Assembly (NCBI GenBank): GCA_016840945.1
Contig: JAEORJ010000093.1
Coordinates: 1-64,000 of the forward strand
Direction of reading: 5' to 3'
Origin: Candidatus Gerdarchaeota archaeon
GTDB lineage: Archaea; Asgardarchaeota; Heimdallarchaeia; JABLTI01
Length of the DNA stretch: 64,000 bases
The position numbers and the translations under genes are program-made. Positions 19,247-28,383 of this stretch are shown here, piece by piece. The notes under the pieces are model-generated. The model was given only the letters and a program-made list of their open reading frames with translations. It was not told where the DNA came from and did not search any database. Positions within the stretch are counted from its first letter, which is position 1; each line of letters begins with the position of its first letter.

Positions 19247-20200
19247 ATGGTATCACAAATAATTCAAACTGAAGAACAAAAGGTTAGAATTAATGAGCTA
19301 ATAAAAGAAAATGATAGGGAGGTACCGTTATTTTATGAGGAAGGGATAACTGAAGAAATTTATATTCCAGTAGATGGTGCGGAGCTAAGAGTTTTTTACT
19401 ATAAACCTAAAACCTCAGAAACAAAACGACCTATTTTATTTGTATCTGGTTTTGGTACTTCACCTTGGTCTTGGAGAGATTTTAATAAACCACTTTTCGA
19501 GAAAGGAGAATATTATTTTCTCGAGACTCGAGAGAAAACTTCTAGCAAAATATTAACTAAAAGACAAAAAACCAAGATGTCAATGGATCAGAAAGGAAAA
19601 GATATAGCTGAAGTAATTCGTTTTCTTGGCTTAGAATCAAAAGATTTTGTTCTATTTGGAACCAGCTATTGTGCTAGTATAATATTAACTGCTTTAGCCA
19701 AGAACTATTTCACAGCACCAACAATAGTTGTTCATGACCCAACTTATAATTGGAAACGTCAAAGAAGAATGTATCTAACTTTGGGATTAATACCTTCTTT
19801 TATTTTAAGCCCATTCCGAATGACATTTGCTAAATTGGTTTTGCTAGGTTTAAACAATCCTGCAGCAAAAGAACGATATCTAGATTTTGTGAAAAATGCT
19901 GAAGTATGGAAATGGAAACGTTCAATCAGACAAAATTTTGACTTTAATCTTCCTGATTATTTATCTAATATTACCAATGAAATCTTTCTTGTTCATGGAC
20001 CAAAAGATCGCTATCACGGAGATGACATTTATGAGAAGATTGTCAAGCAGACAGCCAATGGTCGTTATCTCTATATGTTATCTGATAAAAAATATCGTGA
20101 GTTGGTAGTAGGTATAGTAGCTTATGAATTTGCTAAAGTAACTCAAAACAATGTCCCCCCTGAAACTTTGAAAATTTTCGAGTTTAATCTGAAAGATTAA
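19247..20200 (+). CDS. Alpha/beta hydrolase family protein
   Basis: Protein of 317 residues with an alpha/beta-hydrolase core. FVSGFGTSPWSWRDF is the oxyanion-hole region, and FGTSYCASI is the nucleophile elbow, with Cys in place of the usual last Gly of GxSxG. A possible His comes late in the protein, but HGPKDRYHGDD gives the clearest acid/His candidates. The overall order is that of esterases or acyl hydrolases; the substrate is unknown. The stop codon forms the end of a hairpin terminator, and the gene converges with the peptidase gene 5 bases away. Confidence 0.75.
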   Translation: MVSQIIQTEEQKVRINELIKENDREVPLFYEEGITEEIYIPVDGAELRVFYYKPKTSETKRPILFVSGFGTSPWSWRDFNKPLFEKGEYYFLETREKTSSKILTKRQKTKMSMDQKGKDIAEVIRFLGLESKDFVLFGTSYCASIILTALAKNYFTAPTIVVHDPTYNWKRQRRMYLTLGLIPSFILSPFRMTFAKLVLLGLNNPAAKERYLDFVKNAEVWKWKRSIRQNFDFNLPDYLSNITNEIFLVHGPKDRYHGDDIYEKIVKQTANGRYLYMLSDKKYRELVVGIVAYEFAKVTQNNVPPETLKIFEFNLKD

Positions 20201-20205
20201 TTTTT
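20184..20205 (+). terminator. Hairpin ending in the stop codon, followed by a T-run
   Basis: TTAATCT (20184-20190) pairs perfectly with AGATTAA (20194-20200) around GAA, followed by TTTTT. The right arm includes the stop codon of the hydrolase gene. Confidence 0.5.
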
Positions 20206-20828
20206 CATGGATAACAAATGGTACTATTCGTTCGTACAGCTATTTCATCAAATATTATTTGAGCTGTATTTGATGAATGATCATAAGGGCATACATGACC
20301 AAAATAACTTCTAACAGTGTAATGAATGTGTGGAAAATCTCCACCAATGAGTAGTGTACCGATTTCATCACCTATCTGAACCTTCTGACCAAATTTCACT
20401 TTCAATAAGGACATTTGATATTCATGGAACTCAGTCGAATTTGAATAAGGTTCAAACACTAGCATTATCGACCATTTCCAATTGATTCTAATATTGATGC
20501 TGATCATAATATGTCCTTTATTTTTATTAACAGATGAAGTGATTATTCCTACTGTACCTGTACATGGAGAAATTACTTTAGAACCATTAATTCCTATTTG
20601 TAGATCTATACCGCTATGTGGGTCTCCAGCATATGCTCCATCGTATTCAATTAAATTATAGCCTCGTAATTTTATTATATCATCTGGATTTTCAAATGGG
20701 AATTCTAGTGCGGGTTCGCCATATGTTGGATTCCATTTTAATATAAAAGGCATAATAGGTATGAAAATGCCAATGATCGTTAATATGGATAAAAATATCG
20801 CTAGAAAGATTTTGGTTCGCTTTTTCAT
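20205..20828 (-). CDS. M23-like (LytM/peptidase) domain membrane protein
   Basis: Protein of 207 residues with an N-terminal membrane helix (residues ~5-28, after MKKRTK). The outer domain matches the M23 metallopeptidase fold: HSGIDL carries the H-x3-D zinc ligands, SPCTGTVGIIT and VQIGDEIGTLL are the usual beta-hairpin signatures, and HIHY gives the H-x-H motif. Between them, the usual segment ending in a catalytic His plus a YxHL motif is replaced by INIRINWKWSIMLVF, so activity is uncertain. M23 enzymes cut bacterial cell-wall peptides; in an archaeon the role may be pseudomurein-independent, or antagonism of bacteria (inference). Confidence 0.7.
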   Translation of the reverse strand: MKKRTKIFLAIFLSILTIIGIFIPIMPFILKWNPTYGEPALEFPFENPDDIIKLRGYNLIEYDGAYAGDPHSGIDLQIGINGSKVISPCTGTVGIITSSVNKNKGHIMISINIRINWKWSIMLVFEPYSNSTEFHEYQMSLLKVKFGQKVQIGDEIGTLLIGGDFPHIHYTVRSYFGHVCPYDHSSNTAQIIFDEIAVRTNSTICYP

Positions 20829-20916
20829 AAGTTATATTTCCCCAGTTTTAATAAATAGACAATATTTCCTATATAATCTAATTATATATTTAGGATTATT
20901 GTTTCAAAAAAATCAA

Positions 20917-21864
20917 TTATTTCTTGATTTTTGATTTAGCATTAATCCAGAATATTTCTTCATTATGAATGACTTTCTTTATAATTTTCTTTTCAGCCAT
21001 CTTTTCAAGTAGATTTTTTGCTTCTATCTCTGGTAAATCTAACATAGTAATAATTTGACTTTCTCTTAAAGGATGTCTCGAGGTTATTTTGATGATTTGG
21101 TCTTCTATATCTGCTTGTTTATTAATGCTGAATCCTACCTCTGTTTCATAATAAGCAATATTTGTTGCTCCTAACTCTTTACATATCTCAATTATACGTT
21201 CATTATCAGGTATTTTTACCCAGTTTTCTGCTGGTGGTCTTATTGGTACATTAACATATACTCTATCACACTTCATCAAGGTTAATGTTTCTTTGATTTT
21301 GGTAATATTTTCAGGATGATCATTTAGTCCTTTTACCAACATCACTTCCATCCAAATTTCACCTGAATACTCTTTACGAAAGTCTATCATTCCTTGTATT
21401 ATTTCTTCTATAGCCAAACCTCTTATTGGACGGTTAATTTTCTTGAATAATTCCGGTTCAACGGTATCCAAAGGTGGTAAGATTACATCCGCTTCTAATA
21501 ATTCTTTACGAACTTTTGGATCAAATAATAAAGCTCCATTAGTTATCACTGCAATTGGTTTTGTTGTCAATTCTTTTGTCTTCTCTATCAACCATCCCAG
21601 TTCTAAGTATAAGGTTGGCTCTCCTTCTCCAACAAATGTAATATAATCAAAATCATCCTTTTGAATTCCTTCCTCAATTTCTTTTAGAATATACTCTTTA
21701 GGATAGAATTCTTCTCGCATATTTGTATAATGTGTTGTTCTCCCAATTTGGCAGTATACACAAGAATAATTACAAGTTTTAGGAGGAATTGGGCTTACAC
21801 CCAATGATCGTCCTAACCTTCTGGAAGGAACTGGACCAAAAATAAATTGATAATTTTGAGTCAT
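20917..21864 (-). CDS. Radical SAM protein with C-terminal winged-helix-like domain
   Basis: Radical SAM enzyme of the COG0731 type, 315 residues. The cluster motif CNYSCVYC is at residues 31-38 (C-x3-C-x2-C), after the PSRRLGRSLGV lead seen in this family. GEGEPTL and ITNGALL are the conserved SAM-contacting strands. The last ~75 residues (TSRHPLRESQIITMLDLPEIEAKNLLE) look like a small helix-turn-helix domain. The role is not established; members are often annotated as Fe-S oxidoreductases related to tRNA wybutosine enzymes, but the substrate is open. Confidence 0.88.
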   Translation of the reverse strand: MTQNYQFIFGPVPSRRLGRSLGVSPIPPKTCNYSCVYCQIGRTTHYTNMREEFYPKEYILKEIEEGIQKDDFDYITFVGEGEPTLYLELGWLIEKTKELTTKPIAVITNGALLFDPKVRKELLEADVILPPLDTVEPELFKKINRPIRGLAIEEIIQGMIDFRKEYSGEIWMEVMLVKGLNDHPENITKIKETLTLMKCDRVYVNVPIRPPAENWVKIPDNERIIEICKELGATNIAYYETEVGFSINKQADIEDQIIKITSRHPLRESQIITMLDLPEIEAKNLLEKMAEKKIIKKVIHNEEIFWINAKSKIKK

Positions 21865-22166
21865 TGATATTCTACTTCAGTATTATTCTAATTGAAACTA
21901 TGCATGTTCTTCTCCTAAAAAATATATGGTTCATTTAAAATGATTATTAATTTAAGATTAGCATTATTCATTTTATGGCACTGATTATTTTTTCAAAAAA
22001 GGATATATAATTAAACACAATATCATAAATTTGGAGGAAAAAAACCAAAATTTCGCTATGAGATTGGTATGAATTGAATAGTTATTCTAGGTTTTTTCTC
22101 ACATCCTTAAGATTTTCAAATGAAAAATAGGAGATAAACTGTTGATATTAAAATGGAGGGATGTCA
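21865..22166 (+). promoter_or_regulatory. Divergent intergenic region with long leader of the Cwh43-like gene
   Basis: 302 bases without a supported gene. TATATAAT at 22005-22012 is a plausible TATA box reading rightward and would give a leader of roughly 130 bases. AAAAAACC (22039-22046) is complementary to GGTTTTTT (22090-22097), with GAG/CTC just outside. GGAGG at 22033 sits before a four-codon ORF, so a short upstream ORF is possible but unsupported. GGAGGG at 22155-22160 favours ATG 22167 over ATG 22161. Confidence 0.35.
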
Positions 22167-24233
22167 ATGAGCTCTATAATGAATTTCTTCAAGAAAATCT
22201 ATAATGAATTACTCTTTATTTCTATTGTTTTTCTTATCTATTTCCAAGTGTTGAATGTTTTCATAACTAATGTGTATGCCTTGAATTTTGCTATTATGGG
22301 TATTGGCCCCTATACACTTTTAGTAGTGTTCTTTTTATCACCACCTATTTTACTATTCTTCAAAAAGAAATTTCCAATCATTGGAATATATGTTACAGTA
22401 GGACTGTTGGCAATTTCAAGAATACTAATGGTCATAATAACAAACACAACTGCTTTAGCTTTTATAACAGGTGTGGGTGTGTCTTCTTTTGGGATATTTC
22501 TACCAGCATATTTAACAAGAAAGGCCCAAGAAAAAGAATCTTGTACTACTCCTTATTACATAACAGTTACTCAAGGATTAGCAATAGCTTTTGGTCTCAT
22601 ATTAGCTCTTAAAGCAATAGGTAACTCCTATGATTATTCTGTTTTTGGACTAGGCAGAATCTTGACAGGTGTTTTTGTAGTAATCGTTTGTTTAATGTTA
22701 CCTGGATTACCACCGGAATCCATCACAGAAGAAGAGCAGCTTCCATTAAAAGATGAAGCGATTGTTGAAACAGAATCAGAAATCACACCATCAGAACCTA
22801 AGAAAAAATCAAATTTTGGTAAAATATTCTTACTTTCTATGGGAATAATAGCAATTATTCTGATAGAATGGTTTGCTTTAGCATATCCAACAGCGTTTGC
22901 TCGTTGGTCGGATTCGTCATACCTAATCGTTTCAGTATTGACTCTGGGTGCAAATATATTATTTTTAATTCTAATCACTTTTATTCCAAAACTATTAAGT
23001 GGCTTAAAAATCTGGATATTAACAATATTAAATGTACTATTGATAACATCATTAGTGTTAGTTGCTGCATTACCACAACCGCAATTAAGTGTTGTTCAAA
23101 TAGTATTCACTTATATTGCAGCCTGCCTTTCACCAGTAGCATTGCTGGATTTCATGGTGTTAACTAAGAAATTAAACAAAATGCAACCTAGTGCTCGAAC
23201 ATTAGGAGGAACATTTGGAATATCATCTTTGATATTTCTAATTGTAACATTCTTGATGGTCTCATCATTTAATTATGAATGGGTTCCTGGAATGTTAATA
23301 CTCAAAGACCGTTTTTACATTCTAATAATACTTACTTCACTGTTATTCCTCTTTCCAGTTATTTTCGTAAAAGGTACTAAAGGGTTTTTGAAACCTGCTT
23401 TTAAGAAACCATCTAAGAAACTCTGTCGAACAAATCAGATAATGGCTATTGCTTTAATAGTAATTTTTGCTGGAGTATCAAGTGCTGCTTTTGGTCTTTA
23501 TTACATTAATCCTGCTGCACAAGCAACACCGACAACTTTGACTATTATGACTTATAATGTGCATCAAGGCGAAGATAAACTTGGCCAGAACAATTTTGAG
23601 AGGATTTTAACATCAGTTAAGAAATATGATCCTGATATATTAGCATTGCAAGAATCAGATACGGCTAGAATTTGTTTTGGCAATATCGATCTGGTGCGAT
23701 ATCTGGCTGAGAATCTGAACATGTACTATTATTATGGACCAAAAACAGTTACAGGTGTTTACGGTGTTGCAACATTATCAAAATATCCTATTGAATTCAC
23801 TGAAACATACTTTATGCCAAGTGGTGATCATTCTAAAAGAGTGATTATTAGAACTGATTTACGAATAGGCATTGAATTGATAACTTTCTATAATACTCAT
23901 TTTGGTTTAGAGCATGAAGAACGCACACCTCAAGCTGAATATGTTAGAGATTTAACCGTTGGTGCTACTAGGACATTCATGTGTGGTGACTTTAACACAA
24001 AGGACAATGAAACTGAATATCCAATTTTTACCACTAGTTTCTTAGATAGCTGGTTGGAAATAAATCCATCAGGTTTAAATATAACAGGTTGGAATGGTGA
24101 TACAAATCGGTTTCCACAAAGGAGAATTGATTATATTCTTTTCACTCCTGATTTTACAATATTGGATGTTTCTGTTTTAACTTGGGCTGTCGAATCTGAT
24201 CATTGGCCAGTGCTTTCGATAATTAGCCTTTAA
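22167..24233 (+). CDS. Cwh43-like membrane protein with C-terminal endonuclease/exonuclease/phosphatase domain
   Basis: Protein of 688 residues. The N-terminal ~450 residues contain roughly a dozen membrane helices in two blocks separated by a charged acidic loop (about residues 180-220). The C-terminal ~230 residues are an EEP-fold domain: TYNVHQGE, ILALQESD (metal-binding Glu), THFGLEHE, CGDFNTKDN (D-x-N) and ESDHWPV (Asp-His) mark the active site. NIDLVRYLAENLNMYYYYGP closely recalls eukaryotic Cwh43/PGAP2-interacting protein, which remodels the lipid of GPI anchors. By analogy this may act on a polar lipid head group at the outer membrane face; that is inference. Start set by GGAGGG six bases before ATG 22167. 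Confidence 0.8.
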   Translation: MSSIMNFFKKIYNELLFISIVFLIYFQVLNVFITNVYALNFAIMGIGPYTLLVVFFLSPPILLFFKKKFPIIGIYVTVGLLAISRILMVIITNTTALAFITGVGVSSFGIFLPAYLTRKAQEKESCTTPYYITVTQGLAIAFGLILALKAIGNSYDYSVFGLGRILTGVFVVIVCLMLPGLPPESITEEEQLPLKDEAIVETESEITPSEPKKKSNFGKIFLLSMGIIAIILIEWFALAYPTAFARWSDSSYLIVSVLTLGANILFLILITFIPKLLSGLKIWILTILNVLLITSLVLVAALPQPQLSVVQIVFTYIAACLSPVALLDFMVLTKKLNKMQPSARTLGGTFGISSLIFLIVTFLMVSSFNYEWVPGMLILKDRFYILIILTSLLFLFPVIFVKGTKGFLKPAFKKPSKKLCRTNQIMAIALIVIFAGVSSAAFGLYYINPAAQATPTTLTIMTYNVHQGEDKLGQNNFERILTSVKKYDPDILALQESDTARICFGNIDLVRYLAENLNMYYYYGPKTVTGVYGVATLSKYPIEFTETYFMPSGDHSKRVIIRTDLRIGIELITFYNTHFGLEHEERTPQAEYVRDLTVGATRTFMCGDFNTKDNETEYPIFTTSFLDSWLEINPSGLNITGWNGDTNRFPQRRIDYILFTPDFTILDVSVLTWAVESDHWPVLSIISL

Positions 24234-24242
24234 AGAATTATT

Positions 24243-24276
24243 AAAGAGGTTTTATCCTCTTTTCTTCTTTTTTTCT
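24243..24276 (+). terminator. Hairpin plus T-rich tract
   Basis: AAAGAGG (24243-24249) pairs with CCTCTTT (24256-24262) across a 6-base loop, followed by a T-rich tail, 9 bases after the Cwh43-like gene. Confidence 0.6.
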
Positions 24277-24361
24277 TCGCAAACATAAGAATCGTTTCTC
24301 ATAATTATGAGAATCTATATAAATTCCTTTTTCTTATGAAATACTCAGAGGAGTGTTGTTA

Positions 24362-25411
24362 ATGCAAAAAAAGAAATTAACACTTATTCTTTTTTGTATA
24401 ATCATCATTAGTAGTGGATTTGCATATTCCTATACTTCATTAACTGTAGATGGAATTTATTCTGAAGATACTAGTATTCTATTATTGATGGATGATGATT
24501 GGGGTGCAAATTATAATGAAATTGTAGCAAAATTTGCATCATTTGGGTGGAATATCACAGTAGCTAGTACTAAAATGGAGATTATATCTTGCGCTTATAA
24601 TGCTTATGTGAGTTTAGATGTTGATATATTAGTTAATGACATCGATTATATTACAGACATCACACAATTTGATTGCGTGAATATTATGCCTGGGGAATCT
24701 CATGAGAACCTGATTGGTAACCAAGTTGTTCGCGATTTGATTAATTCTGCTGTTAACAATGATTTAGTAGTTAGTGCTTGGTGCCGTGGAGTACGAGTTT
24801 TAGCTGATGCTGATGTTATAGATGGCAAAAATGTCACAGGTCATTCTGATTACTCTACTGAATATATTGCTGCTGGTGCAAACTTCTTTCCCAATTCAGC
24901 TCCAATAACTGATGGTAACATAATCACCACAACGAGAAGCTTCTTTTATCAAACTGATATGTGTTTAGCAATTGCTATAGCACTAGGTGTTCATGAATAC
25001 AATCCTCCTGCAATAGAGGAAATCTCTTTTGTTAATATAGGTGAAAATAATTATAATATTTCTATTGAATTTACAGATGAAACTGGTGTTGTATCAGCCT
25101 CTATAATTTTGCATGCTTTAACTGATGTTGAAATAAATGGTGTACCCATTACGACTATGTCCAAGACTTTGGGAGACTCAAACAATGATGATATCTTTGA
25201 AGGTACTATGAATAATATGCCAAATGGTCTTTTTTCTGTTGATGTTAAAACACAAGATATTTTCTGGAATTCAATTACTTACGTTAATGCTACAACCTTT
25301 GACACACAAAATACTAATGCTGGTTCTTTTATAGGAATTGTAAGCTCATTTATTGGAATAGCTTTCACCATAGTAATTACTCAGGTATTCCATAGAAAAA
25401 TGAGAAAATGA
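24362..25411 (+). CDS. Extracellular, membrane-anchored DJ-1/PfpI-type domain protein
   Basis: Protein of 349 residues. Signal peptide at the N-terminus (MQKKKLTLILF..., basic then hydrophobic), then a DJ-1/PfpI (class I glutamine amidotransferase-like) domain: DCVNIMPGESHENL supplies the acidic turn, and SAWCRGVRVLADADVI holds the nucleophile elbow with Cys141, matching the family's A-I-C-x-G motif. A beta-sandwich-like region (about residues 220-315) and a C-terminal membrane helix with basic tail follow. Most DJ-1/PfpI proteins are cytosolic, so an outward-facing anchored form is unusual. ATG 24362 follows AGAGGAG. Confidence 0.8.
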   Translation: MQKKKLTLILFCIIIISSGFAYSYTSLTVDGIYSEDTSILLLMDDDWGANYNEIVAKFASFGWNITVASTKMEIISCAYNAYVSLDVDILVNDIDYITDITQFDCVNIMPGESHENLIGNQVVRDLINSAVNNDLVVSAWCRGVRVLADADVIDGKNVTGHSDYSTEYIAAGANFFPNSAPITDGNIITTTRSFFYQTDMCLAIAIALGVHEYNPPAIEEISFVNIGENNYNISIEFTDETGVVSASIILHALTDVEINGVPITTMSKTLGDSNNDDIFEGTMNNMPNGLFSVDVKTQDIFWNSITYVNATTFDTQNTNAGSFIGIVSSFIGIAFTIVITQVFHRKMRK

Positions 25412-25428
25412 ATTCAACTCATTAGTAG

Positions 25429-25470
25429 ATGTGAAATTACTAAGAATTTAGTAATTTATCACATTTTTTC
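25429..25470. terminator. Strong bidirectional hairpin between convergent genes
   Basis: ATGTGAAATTACTAA (25429-25443) pairs with the complementary 25448-25464 segment; 15 base pairs with one 2-base bulge and a GAAT loop. A T-run follows on the plus strand. Confidence 0.65.
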
Positions 25471-25506
25471 ATTTTATTAGTATCATTACTTCTTTTGTTC
25501 AGATTC

Positions 25507-25797
25507 TTAGAAATCTCGCCGGACTCTTTCTTTTTTTATGCGCTCCAAGAAATCTACTATATATACATCAACCTTACGATTGAATACTTTCTCATCAAAT
25601 TTCTTTTCTATTAATGCTTCAAGCTGTATTAATAACCGATCGTCATAAGGGTCGAAATTTAATTCACCATCAGGTTTGACTTCAATATTTTCTACAACAG
25701 TAAATAGTTTCTTGATAAGTATCTCTTCTATTTCACTATGGATACTTCTTCTAGCCGGAAGATTTTCTTTGAAATTATCTTCCACTTTTTCGGACAT
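25507..25797 (-). CDS. Small charged protein of unknown function
   Basis: 96 residues, highly charged, predicted mostly helical with a central beta-prone stretch (VVENIEVKPDGELNFDPYDDRLLIQLEALIEKKF). No cysteine pairs, signal peptide or membrane helix. I recognise no family. GGGGGAAATA precedes the ATG, a good Shine-Dalgarno site, which supports it as a real gene. It converges with the DJ-1-like gene across a strong hairpin. Confidence 0.55.
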   Translation of the reverse strand: MSEKVEDNFKENLPARRSIHSEIEEILIKKLFTVVENIEVKPDGELNFDPYDDRLLIQLEALIEKKFDEKVFNRKVDVYIVDFLERIKKERVRRDF

Positions 25798-25924
25798 TAT
25801 TTCCCCCTTATATTAATATTCGTCGACAAAATATAAAAGACTATAGCTAATCTTGGATAAATCCTAAGGTAAAAAAAATCATAAATGAACTTACAAGCTA
25901 TATAATGAAATAATAAAATAAGAA

Positions 25925-27214
25925 TTAAGTTGGAAAGTAGGTTATTTTTCCTTTCTCAACCATTATTTTACCATCTTTTATTACATGTGTGAAATTCTGT
26001 GGGTTTGCTATAACAGAGATGTCTTCTAAAGGATTTTTTGAACAAATCACTAAATCTGCTAATTTGTTAACTTCGATTGAACCTATTTTATCATCCAACC
26101 AAATTGCTTTAGCACCTTCTATTGTTGCTGCTTGTAATGCTTGGCTTGGAGTCATTCCTATATAATCTACCATAAATTTCACTTCTTCACCTGTTCGTCC
26201 ATGAAAATTACCTGGAGTTCCAGCATCTGTTCCAATGGCGATTTTGACTCCTTTCTCGAAAGCCATTCTATGAGCTTCTCGTTGTACTTTTGCTGTTTCC
26301 TTTGTTTTTAATTGAACTTCAGGTGGCATTTGATTGAGAATATCTGATTTCATCAAATTAATTAATGCTGCTTGAGTGGGTATTAAGTAAGTACCATTTT
26401 TGACCATTAGCTCAGCAGTTTCTTCATCAATAAAACTTCCATGTTCAATAGTATCAATTCCAAATTTCACTGCACGATAAATTCCTTCTCGACCATGGGC
26501 ATGACAAGCAACATGCATATCCAAACGATGAGCTTCTTCTACCATAGTAATTATTTCTTCATCCAACCAGAAACTCTTCCCTAATTTCGATTCAATACCA
26601 TGAAGCACTCCACCTGTAGTGGCAGTTTTAATGAAATCAGAACCAAGCATTTTTCTTTCACGGACAGCTTGTCTTACTCCATCTACTCCTGCAGGTATTT
26701 CGTAGTATTTTCTGTAATAATCAATATAGAAATCGGGTGAAACAATCTCTGAATTTCCAAATGCCCCGACAAAGCGATCAGCAACTGATAATCTTGGTCC
26801 AGCAAGAATGCCTTGATTGAAAATTCTGCGTAAGGCTGGTGACCAATCAGGATTTGCTCCACAATCCCTAACACATGTGAATCCACTCATTAAATGCTTT
26901 TGAGCATTTGCTAGACCTATATAGTGCCACATAAAAGTTTTAGTTCTAAATAATTCTCTTTCTGATTGAGCTTCTCCTGTAGCATCAAGATGAACATGTG
27001 TTTCAATCATACCTGGGAGAATTGTTTTCCCTGAAACATCAATTATTCTATCACCTTTCTCTTTCTCAAAAGAACTATCATTTCCAATCCATGCAATTAT
27101 ATTGCCTGAGATTACAATTGTTTGATTATTCTTTATTTTCCCCTTTAAAGAATCAAAAACATCCCCTGATTTTAGAATTAATCTCTCATTCTTTGGTACC
27201 ATTTTCATGCACAT
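25925..27214 (-). CDS. Metal-dependent amidohydrolase (imidazolonepropionase/prolidase-like)
   Basis: Amidohydrolase of 429 residues. Metal ligands in order: HVHLD (H-x-H), the Lys of DFIKTATTGG, HAHG, IEHGSF and the Asp of IGTDAGTPG. The N-terminal beta-sandwich and the C-terminal LADLVICSKNPLED segment complete the two-part fold. The motifs are those of the group annotated as imidazolonepropionase-like or Xaa-Pro dipeptidase amidohydrolases; the substrate is not certain. Three closely spaced ATGs (27214, 27208, 27202) compete for the start. Confidence 0.9.
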   Translation of the reverse strand: MCMKMVPKNERLILKSGDVFDSLKGKIKNNQTIVISGNIIAWIGNDSSFEKEKGDRIIDVSGKTILPGMIETHVHLDATGEAQSERELFRTKTFMWHYIGLANAQKHLMSGFTCVRDCGANPDWSPALRRIFNQGILAGPRLSVADRFVGAFGNSEIVSPDFYIDYYRKYYEIPAGVDGVRQAVRERKMLGSDFIKTATTGGVLHGIESKLGKSFWLDEEIITMVEEAHRLDMHVACHAHGREGIYRAVKFGIDTIEHGSFIDEETAELMVKNGTYLIPTQAALINLMKSDILNQMPPEVQLKTKETAKVQREAHRMAFEKGVKIAIGTDAGTPGNFHGRTGEEVKFMVDYIGMTPSQALQAATIEGAKAIWLDDKIGSIEVNKLADLVICSKNPLEDISVIANPQNFTHVIKDGKIMVEKGKITYFPT

Positions 27215-27333
27215 CAGTATTAGATTACAAAATACATTTGTTAAAAATAATAAAAAGATTATTACAATGATTTAATGTCTTTTTAAGCTAAAGCATTAAT
27301 TAAATCAATAAAAAGAATTGAAAAATAGGAAAG

Positions 27334-28380
27334 TTAGTTCTTTCCTATTACTTCAATCATTCTTTCTAAAAACTCAATTATGGTTGTGCCCAAGGTCATA
27401 GACGTTTGGCCTAAATCGATTAATGATAATGTTCGACCTACGCCTTCTTTTAGTACTTCTGGAATTTTTGTCTCACTGATTTTTGTTGGTTTGTCTTTTT
27501 GAGAGATTGCGAAAGTAATGACACAATTATCTGTTGTCTGTTTGATCATTTTTGCTAGCTCATTAGTATGTACTTCTTCAGATTTTTGTTCAGAGAAATT
27601 AGCAAAATGGAGTATGCCATTGAGATTATGTGATAAGTATTTGTGTGTTACAGGATTGCTAGGTTCTGTGACAATAATTGTTCCTTCGATATTTCTGAAT
27701 TTAAAGTCAATTTTGTTATCTTCAAATCTGTAGTATGTTAGTAACAATGAATTTTTCTCGAAAATAGCTGTTCTAGCAATAGAAAGTAATAATTGGTCAG
27801 TTCCTGAAAAAAGTAGTTTAATTGGTTTATCTCGGTATTTAACGACATTGTAAAGAAGTTCAAAACTTTTTCCGATGACAACATTAGTTTCTTCGATTTC
27901 TGATAGTTCAAATTTGCTTTGTTCTTTAAAGATACACTTTTCTATTTGAGAGTTCAAAGTGTTGATTTCATTTCTTTGGATATCTTTGATTGATTTGAAA
28001 TTATTGATCCAATTAGCAATATCGAATGCAATGTTATTCCTTGCTTTTGTAGTATAACTTTCTGCTGCTGTAGGGTAGAATATTAAAAGAAAAGCTGGTA
28101 CTTTACCACCATTTTGTTTTATTCTTTCATCTTTGACTTCTGGATTTTCAATTTGAAAAGTATAGACATACAATAGTAATTCTGTTCGGTAGACAACTGG
28201 CAAAGGTCCATATAGTGCTCCTGTACTTTCACCATAATTTAAAATAATAGAATAGTAATTAGCAATATTTCTTAGATCACATTCACTCATACCAGGAATT
28301 AATGGATCGTGGTAAATGCCCATGCCTTTATCATTAAAAGCTGAAAGAGAAGTATAGACATTAAACTTTTCACTAAGCAT
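27334..28380 (-). CDS. Longin-like protein with degenerate GTPase-like C-terminal domain
   Basis: Protein of 348 residues, last gene of the GTPase cluster, beginning 3 bases after GTPase A with GGAG upstream. Residues ~1-135 have the alternating strands and helices of a longin/roadblock-like domain (GALYGPLPVVYRTELLLYVYTF). Residues ~185-346 follow the layout of the adjacent Arf-like GTPases without their motifs: GTDQLLLS (193-200) where GASGAGKT should be, GTIIVTEPSNP where DVGGQE should be, SQKD (293-296) for NKQD, and a closing helix LGTTIIEFLERMIEVI equivalent to the last helix of the GTPases. It probably cannot bind GTP normally. The domain reading is inferred by eye. Confidence 0.6.
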   Translation of the reverse strand: MLSEKFNVYTSLSAFNDKGMGIYHDPLIPGMSECDLRNIANYYSIILNYGESTGALYGPLPVVYRTELLLYVYTFQIENPEVKDERIKQNGGKVPAFLLIFYPTAAESYTTKARNNIAFDIANWINNFKSIKDIQRNEINTLNSQIEKCIFKEQSKFELSEIEETNVVIGKSFELLYNVVKYRDKPIKLLFSGTDQLLLSIARTAIFEKNSLLLTYYRFEDNKIDFKFRNIEGTIIVTEPSNPVTHKYLSHNLNGILHFANFSEQKSEEVHTNELAKMIKQTTDNCVITFAISQKDKPTKISETKIPEVLKEGVGRTLSLIDLGQTSMTLGTTIIEFLERMIEVIGKN

Positions 28381-28383
28381 GGT

